Source: JAISJU01 sp031555675
Lineage (GTDB): Bacteria; Bacteroidota; Bacteroidia; Bacteroidales; Paludibacteraceae
Length of the DNA: 17,974 nucleotides
Direction of reading: 5' to 3'
Assembly: GCA_031555675.1 (NCBI GenBank)
Contig: JAVBUB010000036.1
Span: 1 to 17,974, forward strand
Shown: one piece after another, positions 1 through 7,912 of the stretch
Layout of the letters: each line of letters begins with the position of its first letter
Position numbering within the stretch: position 1 is the first letter of the stretch
Notes under the pieces: generated by a model
What the model saw: only the letters and a program-made list of their open reading frames with translations
Told to the model about the DNA's origin: nothing
The model's database searches: none
Made by a program: the position numbers and the translations under genes

Positions 1-134
1 ATTTAAATGACACGGAGAAGAAAAATACGGCAAAAGTTCAAATTATAGAAAAAATAAAAAACCACTCAAAAATAGATTTATCTAAAACGAATTATTCGGA
101 TAAAATGAACTTGTTTTTCATAGAATTAAGATAA
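1..134 (+). CDS. C-terminal fragment of an unidentified gene (cut by the left edge)
   Basis: The reading frame that starts at base 3 is open from the window edge to a TAA at 132-134, giving 43 residues. The other two plus-strand frames stop within the first ten bases. The fragment is rich in Lys, Asn and Ile and ends in a hydrophobic-basic tail (NLFFIELR). It ends 10 bases before the start of the BECR-like gene at 145, so the two are probably co-transcribed. It is too short to assign a family. If the downstream gene is a toxin, this could be its partner, but that is inference from position only. Confidence 0.45.
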   Translation, partial: LNDTEKKNTAKVQIIEKIKNHSKIDLSKTNYSDKMNLFFIELR

Positions 135-144
135 TATTTTAACT

Positions 145-651
145 ATGGCACTTAATTTACTGAAAAAGTATAATCAGCTTTTAGATATTTTAGGGATGAA
201 TGAAAATCAGCGAAAATATTCATTATTAGGAGTTTTTAATCGTGATATTCGAAATAATTCAGATTTTTATTTTAGGCGAAAACCAATTCATCCTACACCT
301 GTTACTGATGGAGAAATAGCAATTGAAACTCTTTTCATTCACCTCACAACTCAGATAAATAATGATAGTGGAAAAAGGGAATATGATTATGATCGCTCAG
401 TGCGCTTACATTGGATAAGATACCACATAGAAGAAAAGAACCAAAATGATACTATTTGTTTCTCTGTAAAAGAACCTCAAGGGATTCGTACCTATATTTA
501 TGATAAAAACGAGAAATATGTTATTGTTTTAGAACCATTGAGAAAAGGAACAGCATATTATTTGCTAACAGCATATTTCTTAAAAGGAAAAGATGCTCAA
601 AGGAACAGTATTATGAAAAAATATAAGCGGAAATTAGAAGATATTTATTAA
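145..651 (+). CDS. small BECR-fold (PBECR/RelE-like) nuclease-like protein
   Basis: The protein has 168 residues, with no signal peptide and no membrane segment. The second half has the pattern I associate with phage-type barnase/EndoU/colicin E5-D/RelE-like (PBECR) domains. This is a basic/aromatic helix DRSVRLHWIRYHIEE at about residues 92-106, then paired beta strands RTYIYDK and KYVIVLEPL at about 121-138, a hydrophobic strand YYLLTAYFL, and a Lys-rich C-terminal helix (KKYKRKLEDIY). Family members occur as phage head-protein tails, polymorphic-toxin tips and stand-alone cargo, and are predicted to be RNases. The first 60 residues (with FNRDI and FRRKPIHP) are unassigned. The ATG follows the upstream gene by 10 bases and a hairpin terminator follows the stop, so this closes a transcription unit. 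The family call rests on recalled sequence pattern, not a search. A plain conserved hypothetical protein is the alternative. Confidence 0.55.
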   Translation: MALNLLKKYNQLLDILGMNENQRKYSLLGVFNRDIRNNSDFYFRRKPIHPTPVTDGEIAIETLFIHLTTQINNDSGKREYDYDRSVRLHWIRYHIEEKNQNDTICFSVKEPQGIRTYIYDKNEKYVIVLEPLRKGTAYYLLTAYFLKGKDAQRNSIMKKYKRKLEDIY

Positions 652-656
652 AAGCA

Positions 657-695
657 AAAGACGTATAGCATCAGAGGCTTACGTCTTTCGATTTC
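657..695 (+). terminator. rho-independent terminator after the BECR-like gene
   Basis: AAAGACGTA at 657-665 is the perfect reverse complement of TACGTCTTT at 680-688. Inside, AGC (667-669) pairs with GCT (677-679) after a single bulged T, leaving a seven-base loop. The hairpin begins 6 bases past the stop codon and is followed by a T-rich stretch (ATTTCCTTTT). It separates the 1-651 unit from the cell-wall genes. Confidence 0.75.
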
Positions 696-697
696 CT

Positions 698-713
698 TTT
701 CTCAATTGAGAAA
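698..713. other. perfect 16-bp palindrome
   Basis: TTTCTCAATTGAGAAA is a perfect palindrome about 87 bases before the start codon of the DUF4922-SpoIID gene and just after the terminator of the previous unit. It has no internal loop, so it looks more like a dimeric regulator's operator than a second terminator. No repressor gene lies beside it, so the role is inference. It may also be a chance AT-rich palindrome. Confidence 0.3.
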
Positions 714-799
714 TGAACTCGCTACAAAAGTAAGCATTTTTATTGACTATCCAAATGTATAACCAATAAAATATGAATTTTTAATTTAATAGCACATTA

Positions 800-3034
800 A
801 TGAATTTAAATCAACAACTTCAACAATTATATAACCAGCAATATACCGATTGGGAACTTGCCCGCAAAAACATCGACAGCCTGAAAAATGTAGAACTAAG
901 AACATTTCCATTTGATGGTTTCGAAATAAAAGCACAATTCAATCCCGCGCGGATAGTTTCTTCGGCCGCCAAAACAGATGCGCAAAGCATACAAGAGCGC
1001 AAATGCTTTTTGTGTGAAGCAAACAGGCCGGAGATTCAAAAAGGCATACTTTATCAGGATCAGTTTGAAATACTGATGAACCCGTTTCCTATTTTGCCCT
1101 TTCATTTTACCGTGACAAGAACAGAACACGTACCGCAGGAAATTCTTCCATATTACAGCTATATGCTCAATTTAGCGGAAGACTTAACCGAATTTACTGT
1201 TTTGTACAATGGCCCGGCAGCCGGAGCTTCGGCACCCGATCATATGCACTTTCAGGTGGTAGAAGCCAATCACCTCCCCATCGAAAACGAATATAAGAGA
1301 TTGAAACAAACCCAATCGAAACAAATTTTTAAGCAAGAAAACGGAGCATGTTACAGCATTCGTCACTATTTGCGTTCCTGTCTTGTTATTGAATCGAAAG
1401 ACAAAAAAACAGCAACGTCTTTGTTCGAAAAAGTATATAGTTGGCTACAACAGGAAAAAGACAAAGAACCCTTGATGAATGTTTTTTGCATTTATAGAGA
1501 GAATACCTGGATCACTTTTGTATTTCCCCGCGAAAAACACCGTCCTACCCAATATTTTGCCGAAGGAGATGAACAGATGCTGATCAGTCCCGGCGCCATA
1601 GATATAGCAGGCATGCTGATTATGCCACGAAAAAATGATTTTGATAAATTAAACAAGGATATTATTGTGAATGTATTTGAACAGGTATCTAAAAATATAG
1701 AAGAACCAATAGTTTCGGTGGGTATTATGAATGAGAAAAGCGTTTCTTTTGTATTGAATGGAAACTTTAACACTTCAACCGGGAAAATATATACAGGGGA
1801 GCAGCATATATCTTATAAAGATAACCAATTGTTTTTTGATAATCAGACATTGAGTGAAATATCATTCTGCCCTATATCAGAAGGATTTGATTTCGAATTG
1901 AAGGACGTTACCATTGGCATTAATTTTCATTGGGAACGGAAAGAAAACCAACGCTTTTCCGGTTCTTTAAAGTTTATCGTAGAAAACGAGAAAATAACCG
2001 TCATCAATATTCTTTCCGTGGAAGATTATCTGAAAAGTGTTATCTCAAGCGAAATGAGCGCCTCCGCATCATTGGAACTATTGAAAGCGCACGCGGTTAT
2101 TTCAAGGAGCTGGTTATTGGCCAATATGGCCCCTTCCTCCACAAAGGAGAGAGAACAAACTCATTTACCAAACACTATTCCCCTCTCTTGTGGAGAGGGG
2201 CTAGGGGAGAGGTCTATATGGTACGAACGCGATGCCCATGTTCATTTTAATGTGTGCGCCGACGATCATTGTCAACGTTACCAAGGCATTACCCGCACCA
2301 ATACACAAGCAGCCATACAAGCCGTAGAAGAAACACGCGGAGAAGTATTGATGTCAGAAAAAGAAATCTGCGATGCCCGTTTTTCCAAGTCCTGTGGCGG
2401 CATGTCCGAGAAATTCGAAAACTGCTGGGCGGATGTTCCCCATAGTTATCTGACGAACGTGATTGATAATCCGGTTCCTCCTCAAGGTTTCGACTTGGAT
2501 TTGACCGTAGAAGCCAGCGCCGGAAAATGGATTCGCCAGTCGCCACCTGCTTTTTGCAATACACAAGATAAGAAGATATTATCTCAGGTGCTGAATAACT
2601 ATGATCAGGAAACAACGGATTTTTATCGTTGGAAAGTAGTATATTCGCGGCAGGAACTTTCGGAACTATTACAAAAACGTTCTGGAATCGATTTTGGAGA
2701 GATCCTGGACTTGATCCCTGTAGAAAGAGGAGCTTCCGGCCGTTTGGTCAAATTAAAGATAATCGGTACTAAATGCACTATTGTAGTTGGCAAGGAGTTG
2801 GAAATTCGTAAGTGGTTATCGCCATCCCATTTATATAGTTCCGCTTTTGTGGTAGATAAGAAAATGGATGAGGACGGTTTGCCCGAAACATTTACTCTAA
2901 CCGGGGCAGGTTGGGGACATGGAGTGGGATTATGCCAGATTGGAGCCGCAGTAATGGGCGAAAAAGGGTATAAGTATGATGAGATTTTGGTACATTATTA
3001 TAGAGGAAGTGAGTTAAAGAAATTGTATTTGTAA
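800..3034 (+). CDS. DUF4922 (GalT/HIT-like) - SpoIID/LytB fusion protein
   Basis: The protein has 744 residues. The N-terminal part resembles the galactose-1-phosphate uridylyltransferase / Ap4A phosphorylase superfamily. It has a CxxC pair in CFLCEANRP at residues 69-72, NPFP near 94-97, and the His-triad-like motif H148-M-H150-F-Q152 preceded by GPAAGAS. About 370 onward is a SpoIID/LytB domain, the family of lytic transglycosylases acting on stem-less glycan strands in sporulation. Visible are SSEMSASASLELLKAHAV (E418 aligns with the catalytic Glu of SpoIID), VCADDHCQRYQG, CGGMSE, and GxGWGHGVGLCQIGAAV near the C terminus. No clear signal peptide is visible, which is odd for a wall-acting enzyme. 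An AmpG-like transporter follows, so a role in peptidoglycan turnover or salvage is likely. The substrate of the N-terminal domain is unknown. About 28 residues between the SpoIID motifs come from an inserted DNA repeat. Confidence 0.92.
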   Translation: MNLNQQLQQLYNQQYTDWELARKNIDSLKNVELRTFPFDGFEIKAQFNPARIVSSAAKTDAQSIQERKCFLCEANRPEIQKGILYQDQFEILMNPFPILPFHFTVTRTEHVPQEILPYYSYMLNLAEDLTEFTVLYNGPAAGASAPDHMHFQVVEANHLPIENEYKRLKQTQSKQIFKQENGACYSIRHYLRSCLVIESKDKKTATSLFEKVYSWLQQEKDKEPLMNVFCIYRENTWITFVFPREKHRPTQYFAEGDEQMLISPGAIDIAGMLIMPRKNDFDKLNKDIIVNVFEQVSKNIEEPIVSVGIMNEKSVSFVLNGNFNTSTGKIYTGEQHISYKDNQLFFDNQTLSEISFCPISEGFDFELKDVTIGINFHWERKENQRFSGSLKFIVENEKITVINILSVEDYLKSVISSEMSASASLELLKAHAVISRSWLLANMAPSSTKEREQTHLPNTIPLSCGEGLGERSIWYERDAHVHFNVCADDHCQRYQGITRTNTQAAIQAVEETRGEVLMSEKEICDARFSKSCGGMSEKFENCWADVPHSYLTNVIDNPVPPQGFDLDLTVEASAGKWIRQSPPAFCNTQDKKILSQVLNNYDQETTDFYRWKVVYSRQELSELLQKRSGIDFGEILDLIPVERGASGRLVKLKIIGTKCTIVVGKELEIRKWLSPSHLYSSAFVVDKKMDEDGLPETFTLTGAGWGHGVGLCQIGAAVMGEKGYKYDEILVHYYRGSELKKLYL
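2130..2213. repeat. REP-like hairpin repeat inserted in frame in the SpoIID gene
   Basis: This segment has a composition unlike the gene around it and a hairpin structure. CCCCTCTC (2180-2187) pairs perfectly with GAGAGGGG (2193-2200) across a five-base loop, followed by a related half (CTAGGGGAGAGG). An upstream half carries CTCC-ACAAA-GGAG (2137-2149) and is roughly the inverse of the downstream half. It resembles the CCCCTCTCC/GGAGAGGGG dispersed repeats of Bacteroidetes and cyanobacterial genomes. It stays in frame and encodes a Ser/Thr/Pro/Gly-rich loop (APSSTKEREQ through GEGLGER) between the EM helix and the VCADDHCQ motif. Confidence 0.65.
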
Positions 3035-3188
3035 AAGAGGCAGCGTCAAAAGTCTTTTTGAACGCAAATTTCGCAAATTTGCATATTTTTTTATTTGCTA
3101 AAATTATATATGTCTAATTCTAGATGTTGTTATTGGCGTTAATTTGCGAAATCTGCGTAATTCGTGTTCTTTCGACACAACCTCTTTT
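3033..3188. repeat. 156-bp imperfect inverted-repeat (MITE-like) element
   Basis: The outer ends AAAAGAGG (3033-3040) and CCTCTTTT (3181-3188) are perfectly complementary. The match continues inward with mismatches: GTCAAAAG on the left against CTTTCGAC on the right. Inside these, ACGCAAATTTCGCAAATTT on the left (from 3063) is complementary, with one mismatch and a length difference, to AATTTGCGAAATCTGCGT on the right (3141-3158). The AT-rich centre shows no reading frame. The left end starts inside the TAA stop of the SpoIID gene, and the right end gives a run of six Ts that may act as a terminator. No transposase is present, so the element would have to be non-autonomous. Confidence 0.6.
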
Positions 3189-3218
3189 TTCTGATTATAT
3201 TCGAAAAATATTATAAAA

Positions 3219-4481
3219 ATGAACAAACAAAATAAAGTAAATCCTTGGGCATGGATCTCAACCTTGTATTTTACAGAAGGTTTGCCTTACGTGCTGGTAA
3301 TGACCGTTTCGGTTATTATGTACAAAAAGCTGGATATATCCAACACCGAAATAGCACTATACACCAGTTGGTTGTATCTACCCTGGGTAATCAAACCCTT
3401 TTGGAGTCCATTTATAGATTTGGTTAAGACAAAACGTTGGTGGATTGTATCCATGCAATTTTTGATCGGTGCGGGCTTGGGAGGTGTCGCTTTTTTAATT
3501 CCAACCTCATTCTTTTTTCAAGCAACACTGGCTGTTTTTTGGCTCATGGCGTTTAGTTCCGCCACCCACGATATTGCCGCTGATGGATTTTACATGCTAG
3601 GCTTGGACGAGCATGAACAATCTTTTTTTGTAGGCATCCGCACTACCTTTTACCGATTGGCCAGCATTATGGGGCAAGGTATATTAATTATGTTGGCCGG
3701 TTATCTCGAAACAAAAACAGGAAATATTCCCTATGCATGGAGCCTTACATTTTTTGTACTGGCGGGCTTAATGATAGCCCTGTCTGTTTATCATAAATTT
3801 ATATTGCCTTATCCTAAAACAGATGTAACACAAAAAGATAAATTCTCTTTCACTGAATTTTTTGATGTCTTTGTCGATTTCTTCAAAAAAAAGAACATAA
3901 GCATAGCTTTGCTGTTTATTCTACTATACCGACTGGGAGAAGCCCAATTGGTAAAAATAGCATCTCCGTTTCTGCTCGATTCTGCTGAGGCTGGCGGTAT
4001 GGGGTTGACTACTTCTCAGGTTGGATTTGTATATGGAACCATAGGCGTTGTCTGCTTAACAGTAGGAGGCATACTGGGTGGCATTGTTATTTCAAAACAA
4101 GGTATAGGTAAATGGTTATGGCCCATGGTTTTCGCCATTAATTTGCCCGATTTGGTTTATGTATATTTATCTTTTGTGCATCCCAATGATTTTTGGGTTA
4201 CCTGCGCTGCCGTAGGAATTGAACAATTGGGATATGGGTTTGGTTTTACTGCTTATGTATTGTTTATGCTATATTTATCACAAGGCAAACACCAAACCAG
4301 TCATTATGCCATCTGTACCGGATTTATGGCATTAGGAATGATGCTTCCCGGTATGATTTCGGGTTGGATACAAGATCATATAGGCTATCAGAATTTTTTT
4401 GTTTGGGTATGCCTCTGTACTATTCCCGGATTTATGCTGATCCGCTTTTTGAAAATAGATAAAGATTTTGGCAAGAAATAA
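3219..4481 (+). CDS. AmpG-like major facilitator superfamily transporter
   Basis: The protein has 420 residues and about 12 hydrophobic segments, which is an inner-membrane MFS carrier. The N terminus PWAWISTLYFTEGLPYVLV and the motif SATHDIAADGFYM in the fourth segment match the AmpG group (muropeptide permeases, with a similar SxxQDIxxDA element). The cytosolic loop with KTKRWW after helix 2 is in the normal place. Placement next to a SpoIID-DUF4922 protein suggests uptake of cell-wall fragments such as anhydro-muropeptides. A MurNAc carrier like MurT of Tannerella is an alternative within the same family. The start is the ATG just after TATAAAA. The upstream repeat element may isolate this gene from 800-3034, or the two may be read together. 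Confidence 0.9.
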   Translation: MNKQNKVNPWAWISTLYFTEGLPYVLVMTVSVIMYKKLDISNTEIALYTSWLYLPWVIKPFWSPFIDLVKTKRWWIVSMQFLIGAGLGGVAFLIPTSFFFQATLAVFWLMAFSSATHDIAADGFYMLGLDEHEQSFFVGIRTTFYRLASIMGQGILIMLAGYLETKTGNIPYAWSLTFFVLAGLMIALSVYHKFILPYPKTDVTQKDKFSFTEFFDVFVDFFKKKNISIALLFILLYRLGEAQLVKIASPFLLDSAEAGGMGLTTSQVGFVYGTIGVVCLTVGGILGGIVISKQGIGKWLWPMVFAINLPDLVYVYLSFVHPNDFWVTCAAVGIEQLGYGFGFTAYVLFMLYLSQGKHQTSHYAICTGFMALGMMLPGMISGWIQDHIGYQNFFVWVCLCTIPGFMLIRFLKIDKDFGKK

Positions 4482-4542
4482 ATGAAAATTATTTCTTACT
4501 ATTGACATTCAAGACCTACGGCCTATCTTTATATTGAACACA

Positions 4543-6099
4543 TTATTTCAATCCTTTTACTGCCATTTCCGCACAATTTTCTCCGTCTACTGCCGATGAG
4601 GTAATACCTCCGGCATATCCGGCACCTTCTCCGCAGGGAAAAAGCCCTTTGATCTGAATGTGCTCGAGCGTTTCTTTATCGCGCGGAATGCGAATAGGAG
4701 AAGAAGATCTTGATTCTACACCGACAATAATAGCTTCGTTTGTTAAGAAGCCATGCATTTTACTGTCAAATAATTTGAATCCTTTCCGGAGACGGTTGCT
4801 GATAAATTCCGGCAACCAGAAATGAACCGGTGAAGCCATAATACCAGGCAGGTAAGAGCAATCGGGCAATCCCGGAACAAGACGCCCTTGCACAAAGTCT
4901 GTCAAACGTTGAGCCGGAGCTTTTACTCCACCTGCACCATTTACAAAAGATAAATTCTCTACATATTGCTGATATTTTAATCCGGCTAAAGGCCCATATT
5001 GCTGAAACTCTCCTAAGTCTTCGGGACGGATTTCGACCACAATGCCCGAGTTGGCAAATTTTGACTGGCGTTTGGAATTGGACATGCCATTAACCACAAT
5101 TTCTTTTTCTCCGGTAGAAGCCGGTACTATAATACCACCAGGGCACATACAAAAAGAATAGACTCCTCTGCCTTCTACCTGTTCAACCAGATTATAAGCT
5201 GCTGCAGGCAGATATTCGCCTCTTTCCTTGCATTTATATTGTATGGAATCTATTAACGTTTGCGGATGTTCTACCCGTACTCCCATGGCAAAACCTTTGG
5301 TTTCGAGCAGTATATTTTGTTGGTAAAGTGTTTCGTAAATATCCCGTGCAGAATGTCCTGTGGCAAGTATAACCGCTTGGCTTTTAAAAATATTCCCATC
5401 TGCTGTTTTAACACCTTTAATCGTATCATTATCAGTGATAAAATCCGTTACTTTTTTATTAAAATGTACCTCTCCACCACATTCGATAATCGTATTGCGT
5501 ATATTCTTAATGACTTCGGGCAGTCGATCGCTGCCAATGTGCGGGTGGGCTTCGTATAAAATTTCATCCTGCGCGCCATGATAATGGAAAATCTGGAAGA
5601 TGCGGAACGAATCGCCTCGTTTTTTAGAGCGGGTGTATAATTTCCCGTCCGAAAATGTACCGGCGCCGCCTTCGCCAAAACAATAATTGGAATCTATGTT
5701 CAAACCATTATTTCTCGATAGTTCAGCAATGTCACGTTTGCGTTCGCTAACCTCTTTTCCCCTTTCCAGTATAACAGGTTTATAGCCCAGTTCTATTAAT
5801 TTTAGAGCAGCGAACAATCCGGCCGGACCCGCGCCGATAATTAATATTTCCGGTTTTCCGGAAACATTCTTGTAATCGAATGAATAAGCTTCATGTTGAG
5901 ACTTTTCTTCGTCGCAAAAAACTTGAACTGTCAGATTTATTTTTATCTCGGCAGAACGGGCATCAATTGATTTTTTCTCTATTTGAAATCCATTGATCCT
6001 ATTACCTGGAATATTTAATTCTTTGGCAATGGCGTTTTTTAATAAGTCTTGCTTATTAGCTATTTCCGGATTCGTTGTTAGTTGGACTTTTATTGGCAT
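4543..6099 (-). CDS. FAD-dependent dehydrogenase (COG2509 type)
   Basis: The protein has 518 residues. Residues 1-80 form a small alpha/beta domain (MPIKVQLTTNPE to the SFDYK strand) typical of the N terminus of this family. A Rossmann FAD-binding motif ILIIGAGPAGLFAALKL follows, with GxGxxG at 89-94 and an acidic/basic end LERG. Next come the CFGEGGAGTFSDGKLYTR segment, the ATGHSARD strand typical of two-dinucleotide-binding flavoproteins, and a C-terminal GLFPCGEGAGYAGGITSSAVDG motif that closes on FAD. Members are widespread and conserved, but the substrate is not established. A cytosolic oxidoreductase of quinone-like or aromatic substrates is a guess. It is convergent with the transporter gene (61 bases between) and downstream of glyS, but separated from glyS by a strong terminator, so it probably has its own promoter. 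Confidence 0.9.
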   Translation of the reverse strand: MPIKVQLTTNPEIANKQDLLKNAIAKELNIPGNRINGFQIEKKSIDARSAEIKINLTVQVFCDEEKSQHEAYSFDYKNVSGKPEILIIGAGPAGLFAALKLIELGYKPVILERGKEVSERKRDIAELSRNNGLNIDSNYCFGEGGAGTFSDGKLYTRSKKRGDSFRIFQIFHYHGAQDEILYEAHPHIGSDRLPEVIKNIRNTIIECGGEVHFNKKVTDFITDNDTIKGVKTADGNIFKSQAVILATGHSARDIYETLYQQNILLETKGFAMGVRVEHPQTLIDSIQYKCKERGEYLPAAAYNLVEQVEGRGVYSFCMCPGGIIVPASTGEKEIVVNGMSNSKRQSKFANSGIVVEIRPEDLGEFQQYGPLAGLKYQQYVENLSFVNGAGGVKAPAQRLTDFVQGRLVPGLPDCSYLPGIMASPVHFWLPEFISNRLRKGFKLFDSKMHGFLTNEAIIVGVESRSSSPIRIPRDKETLEHIQIKGLFPCGEGAGYAGGITSSAVDGENCAEMAVKGLK

Positions 6100-6130
6100 T
6101 TGTTGTATTTTCTTTCCATATAATAAAACA

Positions 6131-6138
6131 CAAAGCTA
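6131..6138 (-). promoter_or_regulatory. candidate -7 promoter box for the flavoprotein gene
   Basis: Read on the minus strand this is TAGCTTTG, an exact fit to the Bacteroidetes -7 consensus TAnnTTTG, 31 bases before the start codon of the flavoprotein. It lies just after the glyS terminator, where a new promoter is expected. I see no good -33 TTTG at the usual spacing. Confidence 0.4.
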
Positions 6139-6150
6139 TAAATTAAAATG

Positions 6151-6183
6151 AAGAAGCGAACTTTTATTGAAAGTTCGCTTCTT
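6151..6183 (-). terminator. terminator of the glycyl-tRNA synthetase gene
   Basis: AAGAAGCGAACTTT (6151-6164) and AAAGTTCGCTTCTT (6170-6183) form a perfect 14-bp stem with a five-base loop, 19 bases after the glyS stop. On the minus strand it is followed by CATTTTAATTT, a moderately T-rich tail. Confidence 0.85.
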
Positions 6184-6202
6184 TTATACTTGTTGAGAAA
6201 AT

Positions 6203-7750
6203 CTATTCGGTTATTTTCTTAAATAAATTCTTCATACTTACTTCGTCCGAAATCATTTTATTGAGATCGGCAGTAGACACGCGTTTTTGTTCCATGGTAT
6301 CGCGGTAGCGAATAGTTACGCAGTTGTCGGTCAATGTATCATGATCTACGGTAATACAGAATGGAGTTCCGATGGCATCCTGGCGACGGTAGCGTTTCCC
6401 GATGGTATCTTTTTCGTCGTACGCACATTTGAATTCAAATTTGAGTTCATTCATAATTTCACGTGCTTTTTCGGGAAGTCCGTCTTTTTTTACCAGCGGT
6501 AAAATAGCTGCTTTAACCGGAGCTAAAACAGTCGGGAATTTAAGTACCACACGAATATTACCGCCATCAAGTTGTTCTTCACAATAAGCGGCGGACATAA
6601 TCGAAAGAAACATGCGGTCTACACCGATAGAAGTTTCGACCACATATGGAGTGTATGATTCATTTAATTCAGGATCGAAATATTTGATATTTTTACCTGA
6701 ATATTTTTCGTGGCTGCTCAAGTCGAAATCTGTACGTGAGTGAATACCTTCTACTTCTTTAAATCCGAAAGGCATTTCGAACTCAATGTCTGTAGCGGCA
6801 TTGGCGTAGTGAGCTAATTTGTCATGATCGTGGTAACGGTATTTATGATCGCCAAGGTTAAGGGCTTTGTGCCATTTCAAACGGATGGCTTTCCATTTTT
6901 CGAACCATTCCAGTTCTGTACCCGGTTTTACGAAAAACTGCATTTCCATTTGTTCGAACTCTCGCATGCGAAAAATAAACTGGCGCGCTACAATCTCGTT
7001 GCGGAAAGCTTTTCCTATTTGGGCAATACCAAAAGGAATTTTCATACGTCCGGTTTTTTGTACGTTGAGGTAGTTTACAAAGATACCTTGCGCGGTTTCG
7101 GGACGGAGATAAATTTTCATGGCGCCATCGGCTGTAGAGCCTATTTCGGTGGAGAACATGAGGTTAAACTGACGTACATCCGTCCAGTTTTTGGTGCCAC
7201 TGATAGGACAAACGATTTCGTAATCGACAATGATTTGTTTTAATTCAACCAAATCCGTATCGTTTAATGCTTTTACAAAACGGGCGTGTATTTCATTGCG
7301 TTTGGTCTGGTTTTCCAATACGCGCGGATTGGTTTGTTTAAACATTTCGGTATCAAAAGCATCGCCGAATTTTTTAGCGGCTTTTTCTACTTCTTTATCA
7401 ATTTTATCGTCATATTTGGCCAATAGTTCTTCGATAAGCACATCGGCGCGATAGCGTTTTTTGCTGTCTTTGTTGTCGATCAACGGATCGTTAAATGCAT
7501 CTACGTGTCCGGAAGCTTTCCAAGTGGTAGGATGCATAAAAATAGCAGCATCAATACCTACTACATTTTCGTGAAGCAGCACCATGCTGTCCCACCAGTA
7601 TTTTTTAATGTTGTTTTTGAGTTCAACACCATTCTGACCATAATCATAAACAGCACCTAAACCGTCGTAAATTTCGCTGGACGGAAATACAAAACCGTAT
7701 TCTTTGCTATGTGCTACGAGTTTCTTGAAAACATCTTCTTGTGAAGCCAT
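6203..7750 (-). CDS. glyS: glycine--tRNA ligase (single-chain, alpha2 type)
   Basis: The protein has 515 residues, a normal length for the dimeric class II enzyme (the type shared with archaea and eukaryotes, not the alpha2beta2 GlyQ/GlyS type). It charges tRNA-Gly with glycine in the cytosol. Visible are the N-terminal EYGFVFPSSEIYDGLGAVYDYG block, LRPETAQG (215-222), class II motif 2 FRNEI...RMREF (249-265), motif 3 GVDR (376-379), and a C-terminal anticodon-binding domain from about 400 (VVLKFPTVLAPVKAAILPL). An insertion at about 95-180, with the helical KKYDDKIDKEVEKAAKKFGD region, is usual for this type. It is transcribed alone leftward, with an ATG start and its own terminator. Confidence 0.98.
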   Translation of the reverse strand: MASQEDVFKKLVAHSKEYGFVFPSSEIYDGLGAVYDYGQNGVELKNNIKKYWWDSMVLLHENVVGIDAAIFMHPTTWKASGHVDAFNDPLIDNKDSKKRYRADVLIEELLAKYDDKIDKEVEKAAKKFGDAFDTEMFKQTNPRVLENQTKRNEIHARFVKALNDTDLVELKQIIVDYEIVCPISGTKNWTDVRQFNLMFSTEIGSTADGAMKIYLRPETAQGIFVNYLNVQKTGRMKIPFGIAQIGKAFRNEIVARQFIFRMREFEQMEMQFFVKPGTELEWFEKWKAIRLKWHKALNLGDHKYRYHDHDKLAHYANAATDIEFEMPFGFKEVEGIHSRTDFDLSSHEKYSGKNIKYFDPELNESYTPYVVETSIGVDRMFLSIMSAAYCEEQLDGGNIRVVLKFPTVLAPVKAAILPLVKKDGLPEKAREIMNELKFEFKCAYDEKDTIGKRYRRQDAIGTPFCITVDHDTLTDNCVTIRYRDTMEQKRVSTADLNKMISDEVSMKNLFKKITE

Positions 7751-7860
7751 ATCTTTTTTAGTTACAAATTACAGGAAAAAAGCCATTAATGGCATTGTTT
7801 TTAATGAAATGCAAAGAAAGCAAATATTTTTGATATGGATGGTAATTTCTTTATATAAAA

Positions 7861-7886
7861 GAAGCTGTTTTGAAAAGAACAGCTTC
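7861..7886 (-). terminator. orphan terminator facing left
   Basis: GAAGCTGTT (7861-7869) pairs perfectly with AACAGCTTC (7878-7886) around an eight-base loop. On the minus strand it runs into TTTTATATAAAG. No annotated gene ends here. glyS starts about 110 bases further on in the same direction, so this hairpin must end a different transcript or be a relic. Confidence 0.65.
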
Positions 7887-7912
7887 ATATTGCTAAAATC
7901 TCATTTATTGTA

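Noticed and set aside
2289..2615. A 108-codon minus-strand frame inside the SpoIID gene
   Set aside because: Composition is explained by the sense codons of SpoIID motifs. There is no plausible promoter, signal or domain.
6824..7243. A 139-codon plus-strand reading frame opposite glyS
   Set aside because: It is the antisense of a strongly conserved synthetase region and has no signal or domain of its own.
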